From NCBI RefSeq assembly GCF_004683965.1, contig NZ_CP038436.1:2976001-3040000 (forward strand): 64,000 nt of DNA, read 5' to 3'. This document shows positions 42,331-49,574 of the stretch, one piece after another. The notes beneath the pieces were generated by a model. The model was not told where the DNA came from. It saw nothing but the letters and a program-made list of their open reading frames with translations, and ran no database searches. Position 1 is the stretch's first letter; the number at the start of each line of letters is the position of its first letter. Position numbers and translations under genes: made by a program. This DNA comes from Nocardioides seonyuensis. Lineage in GTDB: Bacteria > Actinomycetota > Actinomycetes > Propionibacteriales > Nocardioidaceae.

Positions 42331-43809
42331 TCAATGTCGATCGGGTCGTCGGCTGTCCTCGGTGGTTGAGGATGGACGGAGTCCTGTCTCGAAACCAGGT
42401 GAAGCCAGTGGCGAGGTGCCTTCGTGGTCGCGGAGGTAGCGGTGGCCGTGGGGGCTGGTCCACTCGTAGACCCCTGGTTCGACCATGGTGTAGCGCCAGC
42501 CGGTGTGGGTCTTGAGCCGGTGGTGGAAAGTGCACAGCGCGGCGAGGTTCGCGATCGCGGTAGGCCCTGACTGCGCCCCGCCCTCGGCTTCGGCGTCGTG
42601 GTCGTAGGGCTCGATGTGGTCGACCTGACAACGCCGCGCGGGTCGGGTGCAGTGCGGGAACACGCAGGTCCGGTCCCGGAGAACGACGCGTTCGCGGATC
42701 CGGTCGGGGATCGCGTAGCCGTTGGCCCGAAGCGGCTGGTTGAGGTCGATGACGGGCTTGAGGACGACCTTGGTGTGAGAGTCACCGCACCAGGACCTGA
42801 CCTGGTCGAGCAGGAGCAGACGCATGCCTTCCTCCATCCGGCCGAGGTGGTCGAAGGTGATCCCGCCGCCGACTGCGGCGGCGGTGAGGTGGATGTGGAG
42901 GACGAGCTGGCGGGCCGCGGGGGTTTCGAGACGGCGCTGGGGCGCCTCCTCAACCACCGAACTCTGCTCAACCACCGAAGGTGGTTGGCCGTCCTCGACC
43001 ACCGAGGACTCGTGGCCGAGGAGTCCGGCGAGGTCGAGGCTGGTCTGGGTGCGGGCGAGGTGGCCGAGGGCGGTGGCGCGGCGGGCGTCGAGGGACTCGG
43101 TGGAGCCGAGCGCCTTCAACGCGGCAGCACGCTGAGCGAGGGTGAGGTCGAGGTCGAGGGCATCAGCGAGGTCGAGGCAGGCGTTGACCGAGATGGTGCC
43201 GCACCTGGAGACGACGTCCTTCTCGAGGGTGACGTGCCGGTTCTCGCCCGAAGCCGTCTCGTCGTCGGGGTCGGTGGTGTCGAGCTGGAACCGGGCGATC
43301 GCCTCGGTCACGAGCCGGTCGAGCTGCGCGGCGCCGACCTTCCCGGCCACCGCGGCGACCTGGGAGTCGACCCAGCCGGCGGCCTCCATCGTCAGGGCGG
43401 GGGAGGCGTGAGCGGTGGCCTCGGCCACCAGCCGGGCCCGCCACGCCGGGACCCGTCCGGCGTGCACGGCTGCCCAGAGCCTGGGGAGGCGGTGGCGCAG
43501 CTCGAGGGCGTTGCCGATCAGCCGCTTCGCCGCGGCGGTCGAGACGCCCAGGACGCCACCGAGCTCGGCGCAGCAGAACTCCGCCACCAACGGCGTGCCC
43601 GGGCCGGCGAGGGGTTCCTCGTGCTCACAGCCAGGCATCGAGAACCCGGCGGCGTGGTGGATGGACTCCGGCGGGTGCAGGTCAGCCCACTCAGCAGCCA
43701 GGGCGAGGACATCGGCCGCCGCCCTGTTCTCTGCTCTCCGCCGCTCCCGCACCGCCGTCAGCACCGTGGCCGCGGAACCCGGCTGCGTGGCGGTGGCGGT
43801 GGCTGGCAT
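42331..43809 (-). CDS. DUF222 plus HNH endonuclease domain protein
   Basis: The 492-residue protein has the DUF222 helical domain (about 45-280; ALAAEWADLHPP, VAEFCCAELGGVLGVSTAAAKRLIGNALELRHRLPRLWAAVHAGRVPAW-type blocks) and a C-terminal HNH nuclease. The HNH motif is CVFPHCTRPARRCQVDHIEPYDHD (about 391-414) with NLAALCTFHHRLKT, so Zn-type cysteines and catalytic His are kept. The family (M. tuberculosis REP13E12-like) is multicopy in actinobacteria and associated with repeats. Between the domains (about 265-297) and at the C-terminus (471-483) the reading frame runs through palindromic repeats, giving three SVVE copies and an FETGLRPSSTTED tail. Biological role unknown. Confidence 0.88.
   Translation of the reverse strand: MPATATATQPGSAATVLTAVRERRRAENRAAADVLALAAEWADLHPPESIHHAAGFSMPGCEHEEPLAGPGTPLVAEFCCAELGGVLGVSTAAAKRLIGNALELRHRLPRLWAAVHAGRVPAWRARLVAEATAHASPALTMEAAGWVDSQVAAVAGKVGAAQLDRLVTEAIARFQLDTTDPDDETASGENRHVTLEKDVVSRCGTISVNACLDLADALDLDLTLAQRAAALKALGSTESLDARRATALGHLARTQTSLDLAGLLGHESSVVEDGQPPSVVEQSSVVEEAPQRRLETPAARQLVLHIHLTAAAVGGGITFDHLGRMEEGMRLLLLDQVRSWCGDSHTKVVLKPVIDLNQPLRANGYAIPDRIRERVVLRDRTCVFPHCTRPARRCQVDHIEPYDHDAEAEGGAQSGPTAIANLAALCTFHHRLKTHTGWRYTMVEPGVYEWTSPHGHRYLRDHEGTSPLASPGFETGLRPSSTTEDSRRPDRH
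42361..42396. repeat. Palindromic repeat copy A, inside the DUF222-HNH gene 3' end
   Basis: Read on the minus strand the copy starts GGTTTCGAGAC and ends CCTCAACCACC. Its centre is the hairpin GGAC-GGA-GTCC. It encodes residues 471-483 of the DUF222-HNH protein in frame. Confidence 0.75.
42922..43007. repeat. Palindromic repeat copy B, between the DUF222 and HNH domains
   Basis: GGTTTCGAGAC (42922-42932) is followed by a GGCGC-TGGG-GCGCC hairpin and CCTCAACCACCGA. Further CTCAACCACCGA (42967-42978), an inverted GGTGGTTG (42980-42987) and CCTCGACCACCGAGG (42993-43007) follow. It lies in the coding frame and gives the repeated SVVE residues. Confidence 0.75.
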
Positions 43810-43869
43810 GACTCAATCCAACCTGAGACCACTGACAGTCGGAGGCCTCGGAAAGCCCCATTCCACAGG

Positions 43870-43947
43870 GGTTTCGAGACAGGACCCTTCGAGACGGCCG
43901 CGGACGGCCTCCTCAGGACGGCGCTCCGTCCTTCCGCAACCACCGAG
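43870..43947. repeat. Palindromic repeat copy C, upstream of the DUF222-HNH gene
   Basis: GGTTTCGAGAC (43870-43880) and a second TTCGAGAC (43888-43895) enclose two hairpins: GGCCG-CGGA-CGGCC (43896-43909) and AGGACGG-CGCT-CCGTCCT (43915-43932). It ends CAACCACCGAG (43937-43947). The flanks match copies A and B while the hairpin cores differ but stay paired. It fills most of the 151 bases between the DUF222-HNH and HhH genes. Confidence 0.75.
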
Positions 43948-43960
43948 CTCGAGCACTTCC

Positions 43961-44173
43961 TCAAGCAGTGCCGCTGGGCTCTTCACGCCGTCGCGCGTCG
44001 CGCTCCTCGCCCAGGAGGCGGATCGCCTTGGGCCCGACGCCGTGGATTCGCGCCAACTCGTCGAGCTCCTCAGGAAGGTCCTCGAGACGCGCGAAGCCGG
44101 CGTCGATCAATCCACCCACGGCTGGCCGGCCGATGCGGACGCCGTCGAACTCCGGGCCACGATCCATGCCCAT
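43961..44173 (-). CDS. Small helix-hairpin-helix DNA-binding protein
   Basis: The 70-residue protein has IGRPAVGGLIDAGFARLEDL and LARIHGVGPKAIRLLGEE (about residues 14-57), a helix-hairpin-helix arrangement similar to the RNA polymerase alpha C-terminal domain or Pol-beta-like HhH units. It is followed by a charged tail DARRREEPSG. It probably binds DNA non-specifically; a partner is unknown. It lies six bases after the oxidoreductase stop and is probably co-transcribed with it under the MerR-type promoter. Confidence 0.75.
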   Translation of the reverse strand: MGMDRGPEFDGVRIGRPAVGGLIDAGFARLEDLPEELDELARIHGVGPKAIRLLGEERDARRREEPSGTA

Positions 44174-44179
44174 CCTCCT

Positions 44180-45007
44180 TCAGCTGCTGTGGGTGAGCGA
44201 GTCTCCCACCGAGGCAGCGGCGGCGACCAGACCCGTGGCCGCGGCGGTGAGCACGCTCGCCATCGGCATCGCCAGCGCCTTCGTGTGGGCCATGTCCCCG
44301 GCGGCGTAGACACCCTGCACGCTGGTCCGGCCCATCGCATCGACCTCGACGCAGCCGCTCTCGAGCACGTCGAGCCCGAGCTGCTCGGCGAACGGTGCCG
44401 CTTGCTCGAACTCCGTCGCAGCGAAGAGACCGCCGGCCCTGACCTCGCCGTCCGCCGTGGTCAGCAGCACCTCGTCACCGTCGATGACGACCTTCTCCAG
44501 GCCGGACACGACTCGGACGTCCTCGGCGATGCGCGACAGCATGGGCACGAGGTGGTCGGCACGTGCCTCCTGGATGGCGACCGTCCTGCCGGCGAGCTCG
44601 TGACCGTGGCAGAACGGGCAGTGGTGGACGTGGGTCCCGAAGGCCTCCGCCATCCCGGGCACGTCCGGCAGGACGTCGCGCACGCCCGTGGCCAGCAGCA
44701 CGGCGTCGGAGCCGACGACCGAACCGTCGGCGAGGACGGTCTCGAAGCCGCCGCCGCTGCGTCGGCGCACCTCCAGAGCCGCGCAGTCGCGCACCTCCAC
44801 GGTGTCGTACGACGCCAGGTCGGCACGTGCCATCTCGCGGAACTCCTCGGGTCGACGGCCGTCGTGCGTGACGAAGTTGTGCATGTGGCCGGCGGCCGCG
44901 TTGCGGTAGCTGCCCGAGTCGAGCAGCAGCGCGTCCCGGTGCATGCGGCCGAGGGTGAGGGCGGCCTGCAGCCCGGCGGGCCCGCCTCCGATGATGACGA
45001 CGTCCAT
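44180..45007 (-). CDS. FAD-dependent disulfide oxidoreductase (thioredoxin-reductase-like)
   Basis: The 275-residue flavoprotein has an N-terminal FAD site GGGPAGLQAAL (about 7-17), LATGVRD, and a C-terminal FAD site GVYAAGDMAHTKALAMPMASV (about 233-253). The redox-active CPFCHGHE (about 129-136) sits where thioredoxin reductases carry CATC. Length and motif match short GliT/thioredoxin-reductase-like enzymes, which use a bound NAD(P)H or external thiol. It starts at ATG 45007. The divergent MerR gene and its palindrome control it by position; the HhH gene follows. Confidence 0.88.
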   Translation of the reverse strand: MDVVIIGGGPAGLQAALTLGRMHRDALLLDSGSYRNAAAGHMHNFVTHDGRRPEEFREMARADLASYDTVEVRDCAALEVRRRSGGGFETVLADGSVVGSDAVLLATGVRDVLPDVPGMAEAFGTHVHHCPFCHGHELAGRTVAIQEARADHLVPMLSRIAEDVRVVSGLEKVVIDGDEVLLTTADGEVRAGGLFAATEFEQAAPFAEQLGLDVLESGCVEVDAMGRTSVQGVYAAGDMAHTKALAMPMASVLTAAATGLVAAAASVGDSLTHSS

Positions 45008-45043
45008 GGGTCCTCCTGGGTGTGTGTCCTTGAGTTACCCAGG

Positions 45044-45074
45044 ATCTTGTGACTTCATGTCAACATGAAGTCAA
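45044..45074 (-). promoter_or_regulatory. MerR-type promoter with 19-base spacer and palindromic operator
   Basis: On the minus strand TTGACT (45074-45069) and CAAGAT (45049-45044) are separated by 19 bases instead of 17. The spacer and -35 edge contain the perfect dyad TGACTTCATGT-CA-ACATGAAGTCA (45050-45073). The divergent merR start codon (45065-45067) lies inside the dyad. This is the classic arrangement in which a MerR activator untwists a too-long spacer, here driving the oxidoreductase operon and repressing itself. Confidence 0.75.
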
Positions 45075-45499
45075 GTGGTGAGGCGACCTGGTCCGTCGGC
45101 GAGGTGGCCGAACGCTTCGGCATGCCGACTCACGTGCTTCGGCACTGGGAGTCCGAGGGCCTCCTCGAGCCGGATCGTGACACCGGGGGTCGGCGTCGCT
45201 ACGGCCGGGACGACATCACGCGGGTCGCGGCCATCCGGCGACAGAAGGACGCCGGCATGAGCCTGGAGCAGATCCGCGTGCTGCTCGACGCGGACGCTCC
45301 GCGGCGGCACGCGGTGCTGCAGGAGCACCTGAGCGACCTCGACCGACGCGCCGAGGAGATCCGGATAGCACGCGAGATGACGGAGCACGCCTACAGCTGC
45401 CGGGCCCACGACCTGAGCACCTGCCCGGGCTTCCAGGCACACGTCGCCGACCTGGTGGCGGCGTTCGACGCGCCGGACGCGGAGGTCACGCGCCGCTGA
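45065..45499 (+). CDS. MerR family transcriptional regulator
   Basis: The 144-residue protein has a winged HTH: SVGEVAERFGMPTHVLRHWESEGLLEP (about 10-36) and GGRRRYGRDDITRV, followed by the dimerisation helix (about 62-100). The C-terminal part has Cys111 and Cys119 in YSCRAHDLSTCPGF with an intervening His, a plausible metal- or redox-sensing pair. ATG 45065 overlaps its own operator. It ends 14 bases inside the convergent AlkZ-like gene. Confidence 0.85.
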   Translation: MKSSGEATWSVGEVAERFGMPTHVLRHWESEGLLEPDRDTGGRRRYGRDDITRVAAIRRQKDAGMSLEQIRVLLDADAPRRHAVLQEHLSDLDRRAEEIRIAREMTEHAYSCRAHDLSTCPGFQAHVADLVAAFDAPDAEVTRR

Positions 45500-46574
45500 G
45501 CGACACCTCGGTGATGGTGATCCCGAGCGCAGCGCCCAGCGCCGTGACCGAGCCCTCCAGGCGCGCCTTGCTGGGCAACCGGGTTCCGGGCAACGCGTGC
45601 ACCTCGAGCGGTCGGCGCTTCGCCGTTCCGGGCGCGCGCCAGTAGCCGGTGATCCGGCCGTCGACGAGCAGGGGGGACCGCATCAGTCCGTTCGGTCCTT
45701 GCCACAGCAGGGGGTGGTGCTCGGGATCGATGAACCGGTGACGCGCCTTCGGGTCGTAGCCGCACAGGAGGGCATCGAACTCCGCAAGCAGCCGGACGCC
45801 TTCCACGGTCCGCGGTGCCGGTGGGTCCGGAAGGTCGACGTAGGTGCGCCCGTCGGGGCCCTCCTCGCCGGGGAGGTCCAGGTCCTCCAGCACGGAGTCG
45901 ACGACGCCGAGCCCCAGGCCGGACCACCAGGCGATGTCGTGCCGGGACGCGGGTCCGTGGCTCCGCAGGTGCAGTCGTACGACGTCCGCCAGCGTGGCCC
46001 TGCCCGGCGCGTCGAACGTCCGGTAGACGGGTCGCCCCTGTCCCTCCCAACCGGTCCCCGAGGCCGGGCGTCGTACGAGGCCCCCGTGGCCGAAGGAGAG
46101 GTAGCGGCCGACCTGTGCCCGTGCGTGAACGACCGACGCCGGGTGGTGCTCCTCCAACCAGGACGTCAGGTGCTCGTGCAGCTCCTCGGGCGTGCGCCAC
46201 TCCCGGGCGAACTCCTCGGTCGCTGCCCACAGCTCATCGACCAGGTCGTCGGGCAGCTTCAGGAGCTGCGTCCAGCGACGGCGCTGACCCCTCCTCGTCG
46301 CCGCACTGAGGGCGGCGAACTGTGCCGGCGTCGCCGTGTGGACCGTGCCGCGGATCGTGCTGCCGCGAACGATCGCAGCGGCGTCGTAGGCCTCGGAGAC
46401 CTGCTGGTGCGTGACGCCGGGAGACCTCGCAGCCAGGCCGAGGAAGGCAGCACGGGCTGTCTGCGTCTGCATCGGCCCCGTGAGCGCGACCGTGTCGGCG
46501 ACCGATCCGGCGCCCCCTGATGGGAACTGACGCGCGAGCGTCCGGGCGGCCAGTTCCTCCCACGTGAGTGCCAC
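45486..46574 (-). CDS. AlkZ-like winged-helix DNA glycosylase family protein
   Basis: The 362-residue protein starts at GTG 46574. It belongs to the winged-helix HTH_42 family: TGPMQTQTARAAFLGL contains a Gln-Thr-Gln triplet at residues 36-38, matching the QxQ motif at about 37-39 used by AlkZ (azinomycin-crosslink glycosylase) and YcaQ. RGTVHTATPAQFAAL and a C-terminal LLAEFDALLCGYDP / HPLLWQGPNGLMRSPLLVDGRI are family blocks. It may unhook interstrand crosslinks or alkyl lesions. Adjacent phosphotransferase suggests a resistance-type neighbourhood, inferred only. Confidence 0.8.
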   Translation of the reverse strand: MALTWEELAARTLARQFPSGGAGSVADTVALTGPMQTQTARAAFLGLAARSPGVTHQQVSEAYDAAAIVRGSTIRGTVHTATPAQFAALSAATRRGQRRRWTQLLKLPDDLVDELWAATEEFAREWRTPEELHEHLTSWLEEHHPASVVHARAQVGRYLSFGHGGLVRRPASGTGWEGQGRPVYRTFDAPGRATLADVVRLHLRSHGPASRHDIAWWSGLGLGVVDSVLEDLDLPGEEGPDGRTYVDLPDPPAPRTVEGVRLLAEFDALLCGYDPKARHRFIDPEHHPLLWQGPNGLMRSPLLVDGRITGYWRAPGTAKRRPLEVHALPGTRLPSKARLEGSVTALGAALGITITEVSLSGA

Positions 46575-46623
46575 CTGAGGAGTCAAGCACGCGCGACCTT
46601 GGCGGTGTCGGCAGACTGAACAC

Positions 46624-47538
46624 GTGTTCATCCCCCGCGCACTCGACGCGCAGCGGTCACTGGGTGAGGAGTGGGGCGACTGGCTCGACCGCCTGCCCCG
46701 CCTTGCGGGTGACGTGCTCGAGGAGTGGCGGCTGGTGCTGGACGGGGAGGCCCTGCACGGACACTGTTCGCTGGTCCTTCCGGTGCGGACCGACGCGGGG
46801 GAGCGTGCCGCGCTCAAGGTCACCTTCGACGGAGACGACGAGTCCGAGCACGAAGGGCTCGCCCTGCAGCGCTGGGCGGGCCACGGTGCCGTACGACTCC
46901 TGCGCGCCGACCCGCACCGCCGAGCCCTGCTCCTGGAGCGGTTGCACACCCACGACCTCTCCGATGCCTGGGACATCGACGCGTGCGAAGTCGTCGGAGG
47001 GCTCTACGCCGCTCTCCACGTGCCCGCGCCGGCGCAGCTGCGGACGCTGACGTCGTACGTCGAACGGTGCCTCGACGACCTCGTGGTGCTCGGACGCGAC
47101 GTGCCGATGCCGCGACGCCACGTCGACCAGGCGCTGGCGCTGGGTCGGGACCTGGTGAGCGACCCCGCGAGCACGGGAGTGCTGGTCCACGGTGACCTGC
47201 ACTACGCCAACGTGCTGGCTGCGGACCGCGAGCCCTGGTCGGCGATCGACCCGAAGCCGATGAGCGGTGACCCCCACTACGAGCCTGCGCCCATGTTGTG
47301 GAACCGCTGGGACGAGCTGGCAGGAGACCTGCGCAACGGCGTACGACGCCGGTTCCACACCCTCGTGGACGTCGCCCTTCTCGACGAGGCACGCGCCCGG
47401 GACTGGGTCATCGTCCGCGCAGTGCTGAGCGCGGGTTGGACCGTCCAGCGGGCGAGGGCCGGTGACCGGTCGCTCGCCCAGGGAGAGCAGGCCTGGATCA
47501 CCCGATGCCTGACGATCGCCAAGGCGGTGCAGGACTAG
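46624..47538 (+). CDS. APH(6)-like antibiotic phosphotransferase
   Basis: The 304-residue kinase has ALKVTFDGDDESEHEGLALQRW (Lys-Glu ATP site about 60-82), VLVHGDLHYANVLAADRE (catalytic HGDxHxxN about 190-200) and AIDPKPMSGDPHYEPA (DFG-like Asp and conserved PKP). It resembles the aminoglycoside 6-phosphotransferase / hydroxyurea kinase family (APH_6_hur). The substrate could be streptomycin-type compounds but family members include non-resistance kinases. The start is GTG 46624. It is divergent from the AlkZ-like gene. Confidence 0.82.
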   Translation: MFIPRALDAQRSLGEEWGDWLDRLPRLAGDVLEEWRLVLDGEALHGHCSLVLPVRTDAGERAALKVTFDGDDESEHEGLALQRWAGHGAVRLLRADPHRRALLLERLHTHDLSDAWDIDACEVVGGLYAALHVPAPAQLRTLTSYVERCLDDLVVLGRDVPMPRRHVDQALALGRDLVSDPASTGVLVHGDLHYANVLAADREPWSAIDPKPMSGDPHYEPAPMLWNRWDELAGDLRNGVRRRFHTLVDVALLDEARARDWVIVRAVLSAGWTVQRARAGDRSLAQGEQAWITRCLTIAKAVQD

Positions 47539-47683
47539 GCAATTCCACACGAAATGTCCAGTCCAATGACTGGGTCGCGGGTACGCAGCAGGGCAAAGTG
47601 ATCTAGGTTACGGCTCACAGAGTCAGCCCCGGTGACGCCTGCGCGTCACGCCCAGACTGCGATGAGACAGGTGACGCAACGAA

Positions 47684-49504
47684 ATGTCGACCACGACCGA
47701 CACGAGCTTCCTGGACACCATGCCGGCCAACGTGGCCGTCCAGTTCTTCGATCGAGTGGCGGCCTCGCCGGCCCGGGAGGCGTTCCGGTTCCCGCGGGGT
47801 GAAGCCTGGGAGTCCGTCACCTGGCAGCAGGCCGGTGACCTCGTCGAGGCCCTGGCCGCAGGCCTGATCAAGCTCGGCATCGAGTCCGAGCAGCGCGTGG
47901 GAATCGCCTCGGGCACGCGCTACGAATGGGTCCTCGCCGACCTCGCGGTCATGGCAGCGGCCGGCGCGACCACGACCGTCTACCCCACGACCAACGCCGA
48001 GGACACCGTCTACATCCTGGCCGACTCCGAGAGCCGCGTCGTCTTCGCCGAGGACGACGACCAGGTCAAGAAGCTCACCGACCACAAGGGCGAGCTGCCC
48101 CACGTGTCCAAGGTCGTCACGTTCGAGGGCAAGACCGACGGAGACTGGATCATCTCCCTCGACGACCTTGCCGCCCTGGGCAGGGAGCTGCTGGCCGAGC
48201 AGCCCGACATCGTCCGAGAGACGTCCCAGAGCATCCGTCCCGAGCAGCTCGCGACGCTCATCTACACCTCCGGCACCACCGGTCGCCCCAAGGGAGTGCG
48301 CCTGCGCCACTCCTCGTGGGTCTTCGAGGGCGAGTCCATCAAGTCCCAGGGCATCCTCAGCCCCGACGACCTGGAGTTCCGCTGGCTCCCCATGGCTCAC
48401 TCGTTCGGCAAGGTGCTCATGTCGACGCAGATGGCGGTGGGCTTCGCGGCCGCGATCGACGGCCGGGTCGAGAAGATCGTCGACAACCTCGGCGTCGTGA
48501 AGCCGACGTTCATGGGTGCGGCCCCCCGCATCTTCGAGAAGGCCCACGGCAAGATCGTCACCATGCAGGCGGCCGAGGGCGGCGCCAAGGAGAAGATCTT
48601 CAACAGCGCCTTCGCTGTCGGTCTCGAGGTCGAGCGCCTCAAGCGCGAGGGCAAGTCGATCCCGATCGGGCTCAAGCTCAAGCACGCCGTCTTCGACAAG
48701 CTCGTCTTCTCCAAGATCCGTGACCGTTTCGGCGGACGGGTGCGCTTCTTCATCTCCGGCGCGGCTGCCCTCAACCGCGACATCGGCGAGTGGTTCAACG
48801 CCGCCGGGATCAAGATCCTCGAGGGCTACGGCATGACCGAGAACTCCGCCGGCGCTGCCGTCAACCACCCCGACGACAACCGCATCGGGACGGTCGGCAA
48901 GGCGTTCCCGGGAGCCGAGATCAAGATCGGCGAGGGCGACGAGGTCCTCATCAGGGGCCCGCACGTCATGGACGGCTACCACAACCTGCCCGAGGAGACG
49001 GCCAAGGCTCTCGACGCCGACGGCTGGCTCCACACCGGAGACAAGGGCTCCCTCGACGAGGACGGCTTCCTGACCATCACCGGTCGCATCAAGGAGCTGT
49101 TCAAGACCTCCGGCGGCAAGTACATCGCCCCGCCGGCGATCGAGGCCAAGTTCAAGGCGGTGTGCCCCTACGCCAGCCAGTTCATGGTGTTCGGCAACGA
49201 GCGCAACTACTGCGTCGCCCTGGTCACCCTCGACCCGGACGCCATGGCCACCTGGGCCGAGGAGAACGGCATGTCCGGCGCGTCCTACACCGAGGTCGTC
49301 AACTCCGACCAGGTCCAGAAGATGGTGGGCGACTACGTCGACGAGCTCAACAGCCACCTCAACCGCTGGGAGACCATCAAGAAGTGGAAGCTGCTCGACC
49401 ACGACCTCACGGTCGAGTCCGGCGAGCTCACCCCCTCGATGAAGGTCAAGCGCAACGTCGTGGAGGAGAACAACAAGGCGATCATCGAGTCGCTGTACGC
49501 CTGA
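47684..49504 (+). CDS. Long-chain fatty-acyl-CoA/AMP ligase (FadD15-type)
   Basis: The 606-residue ANL-superfamily enzyme adenylates a fatty acid and transfers it to CoA. The P-loop YTSGTTGRPKGVRL is near 198-211, the A5 GYGMTENS near 386, and TGDKGSLDEDGFLTITGRIKELFKTSGGKYI near 447-477. The catalytic Lys is in SMKVKR near residue 589. ATG 47684 follows a GACGCAACGAA region without strong Shine-Dalgarno. About 140 bases upstream hold a TAGGTTACG-type box (47604-47612). It resembles mycobacterial FadD15 (long-chain, cytosolic). A hairpin follows. Confidence 0.93.
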   Translation: MSTTTDTSFLDTMPANVAVQFFDRVAASPAREAFRFPRGEAWESVTWQQAGDLVEALAAGLIKLGIESEQRVGIASGTRYEWVLADLAVMAAAGATTTVYPTTNAEDTVYILADSESRVVFAEDDDQVKKLTDHKGELPHVSKVVTFEGKTDGDWIISLDDLAALGRELLAEQPDIVRETSQSIRPEQLATLIYTSGTTGRPKGVRLRHSSWVFEGESIKSQGILSPDDLEFRWLPMAHSFGKVLMSTQMAVGFAAAIDGRVEKIVDNLGVVKPTFMGAAPRIFEKAHGKIVTMQAAEGGAKEKIFNSAFAVGLEVERLKREGKSIPIGLKLKHAVFDKLVFSKIRDRFGGRVRFFISGAAALNRDIGEWFNAAGIKILEGYGMTENSAGAAVNHPDDNRIGTVGKAFPGAEIKIGEGDEVLIRGPHVMDGYHNLPEETAKALDADGWLHTGDKGSLDEDGFLTITGRIKELFKTSGGKYIAPPAIEAKFKAVCPYASQFMVFGNERNYCVALVTLDPDAMATWAEENGMSGASYTEVVNSDQVQKMVGDYVDELNSHLNRWETIKKWKLLDHDLTVESGELTPSMKVKRNVVEENNKAIIESLYA

Positions 49505-49520
49505 TCCACACACGCGACCA

Positions 49521-49554
49521 GAACGGGTGCCGGCGAGTCCGCCGGCACCCGTTC
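49521..49554 (+). terminator. Strong hairpin after the acyl-CoA ligase
   Basis: GAACGGGTGCCGGCG (49521-49535) and CGCCGGCACCCGTTC (49540-49554) form a perfect 15-bp stem with an AGTC loop, 17 bases after the fadD stop and 20 bases before the hemW start. There is no T-run. Confidence 0.75.
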
Positions 49555-49574
49555 GTCGTGGTTGGATACCCACC

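Noticed and set aside
42331..43809. Reading the DUF222-HNH gene as disrupted by the repeats
   Set aside because: The frame is continuous and both the DUF222 helices and the HNH motif are complete; the repeats add in-frame linker and tail residues.
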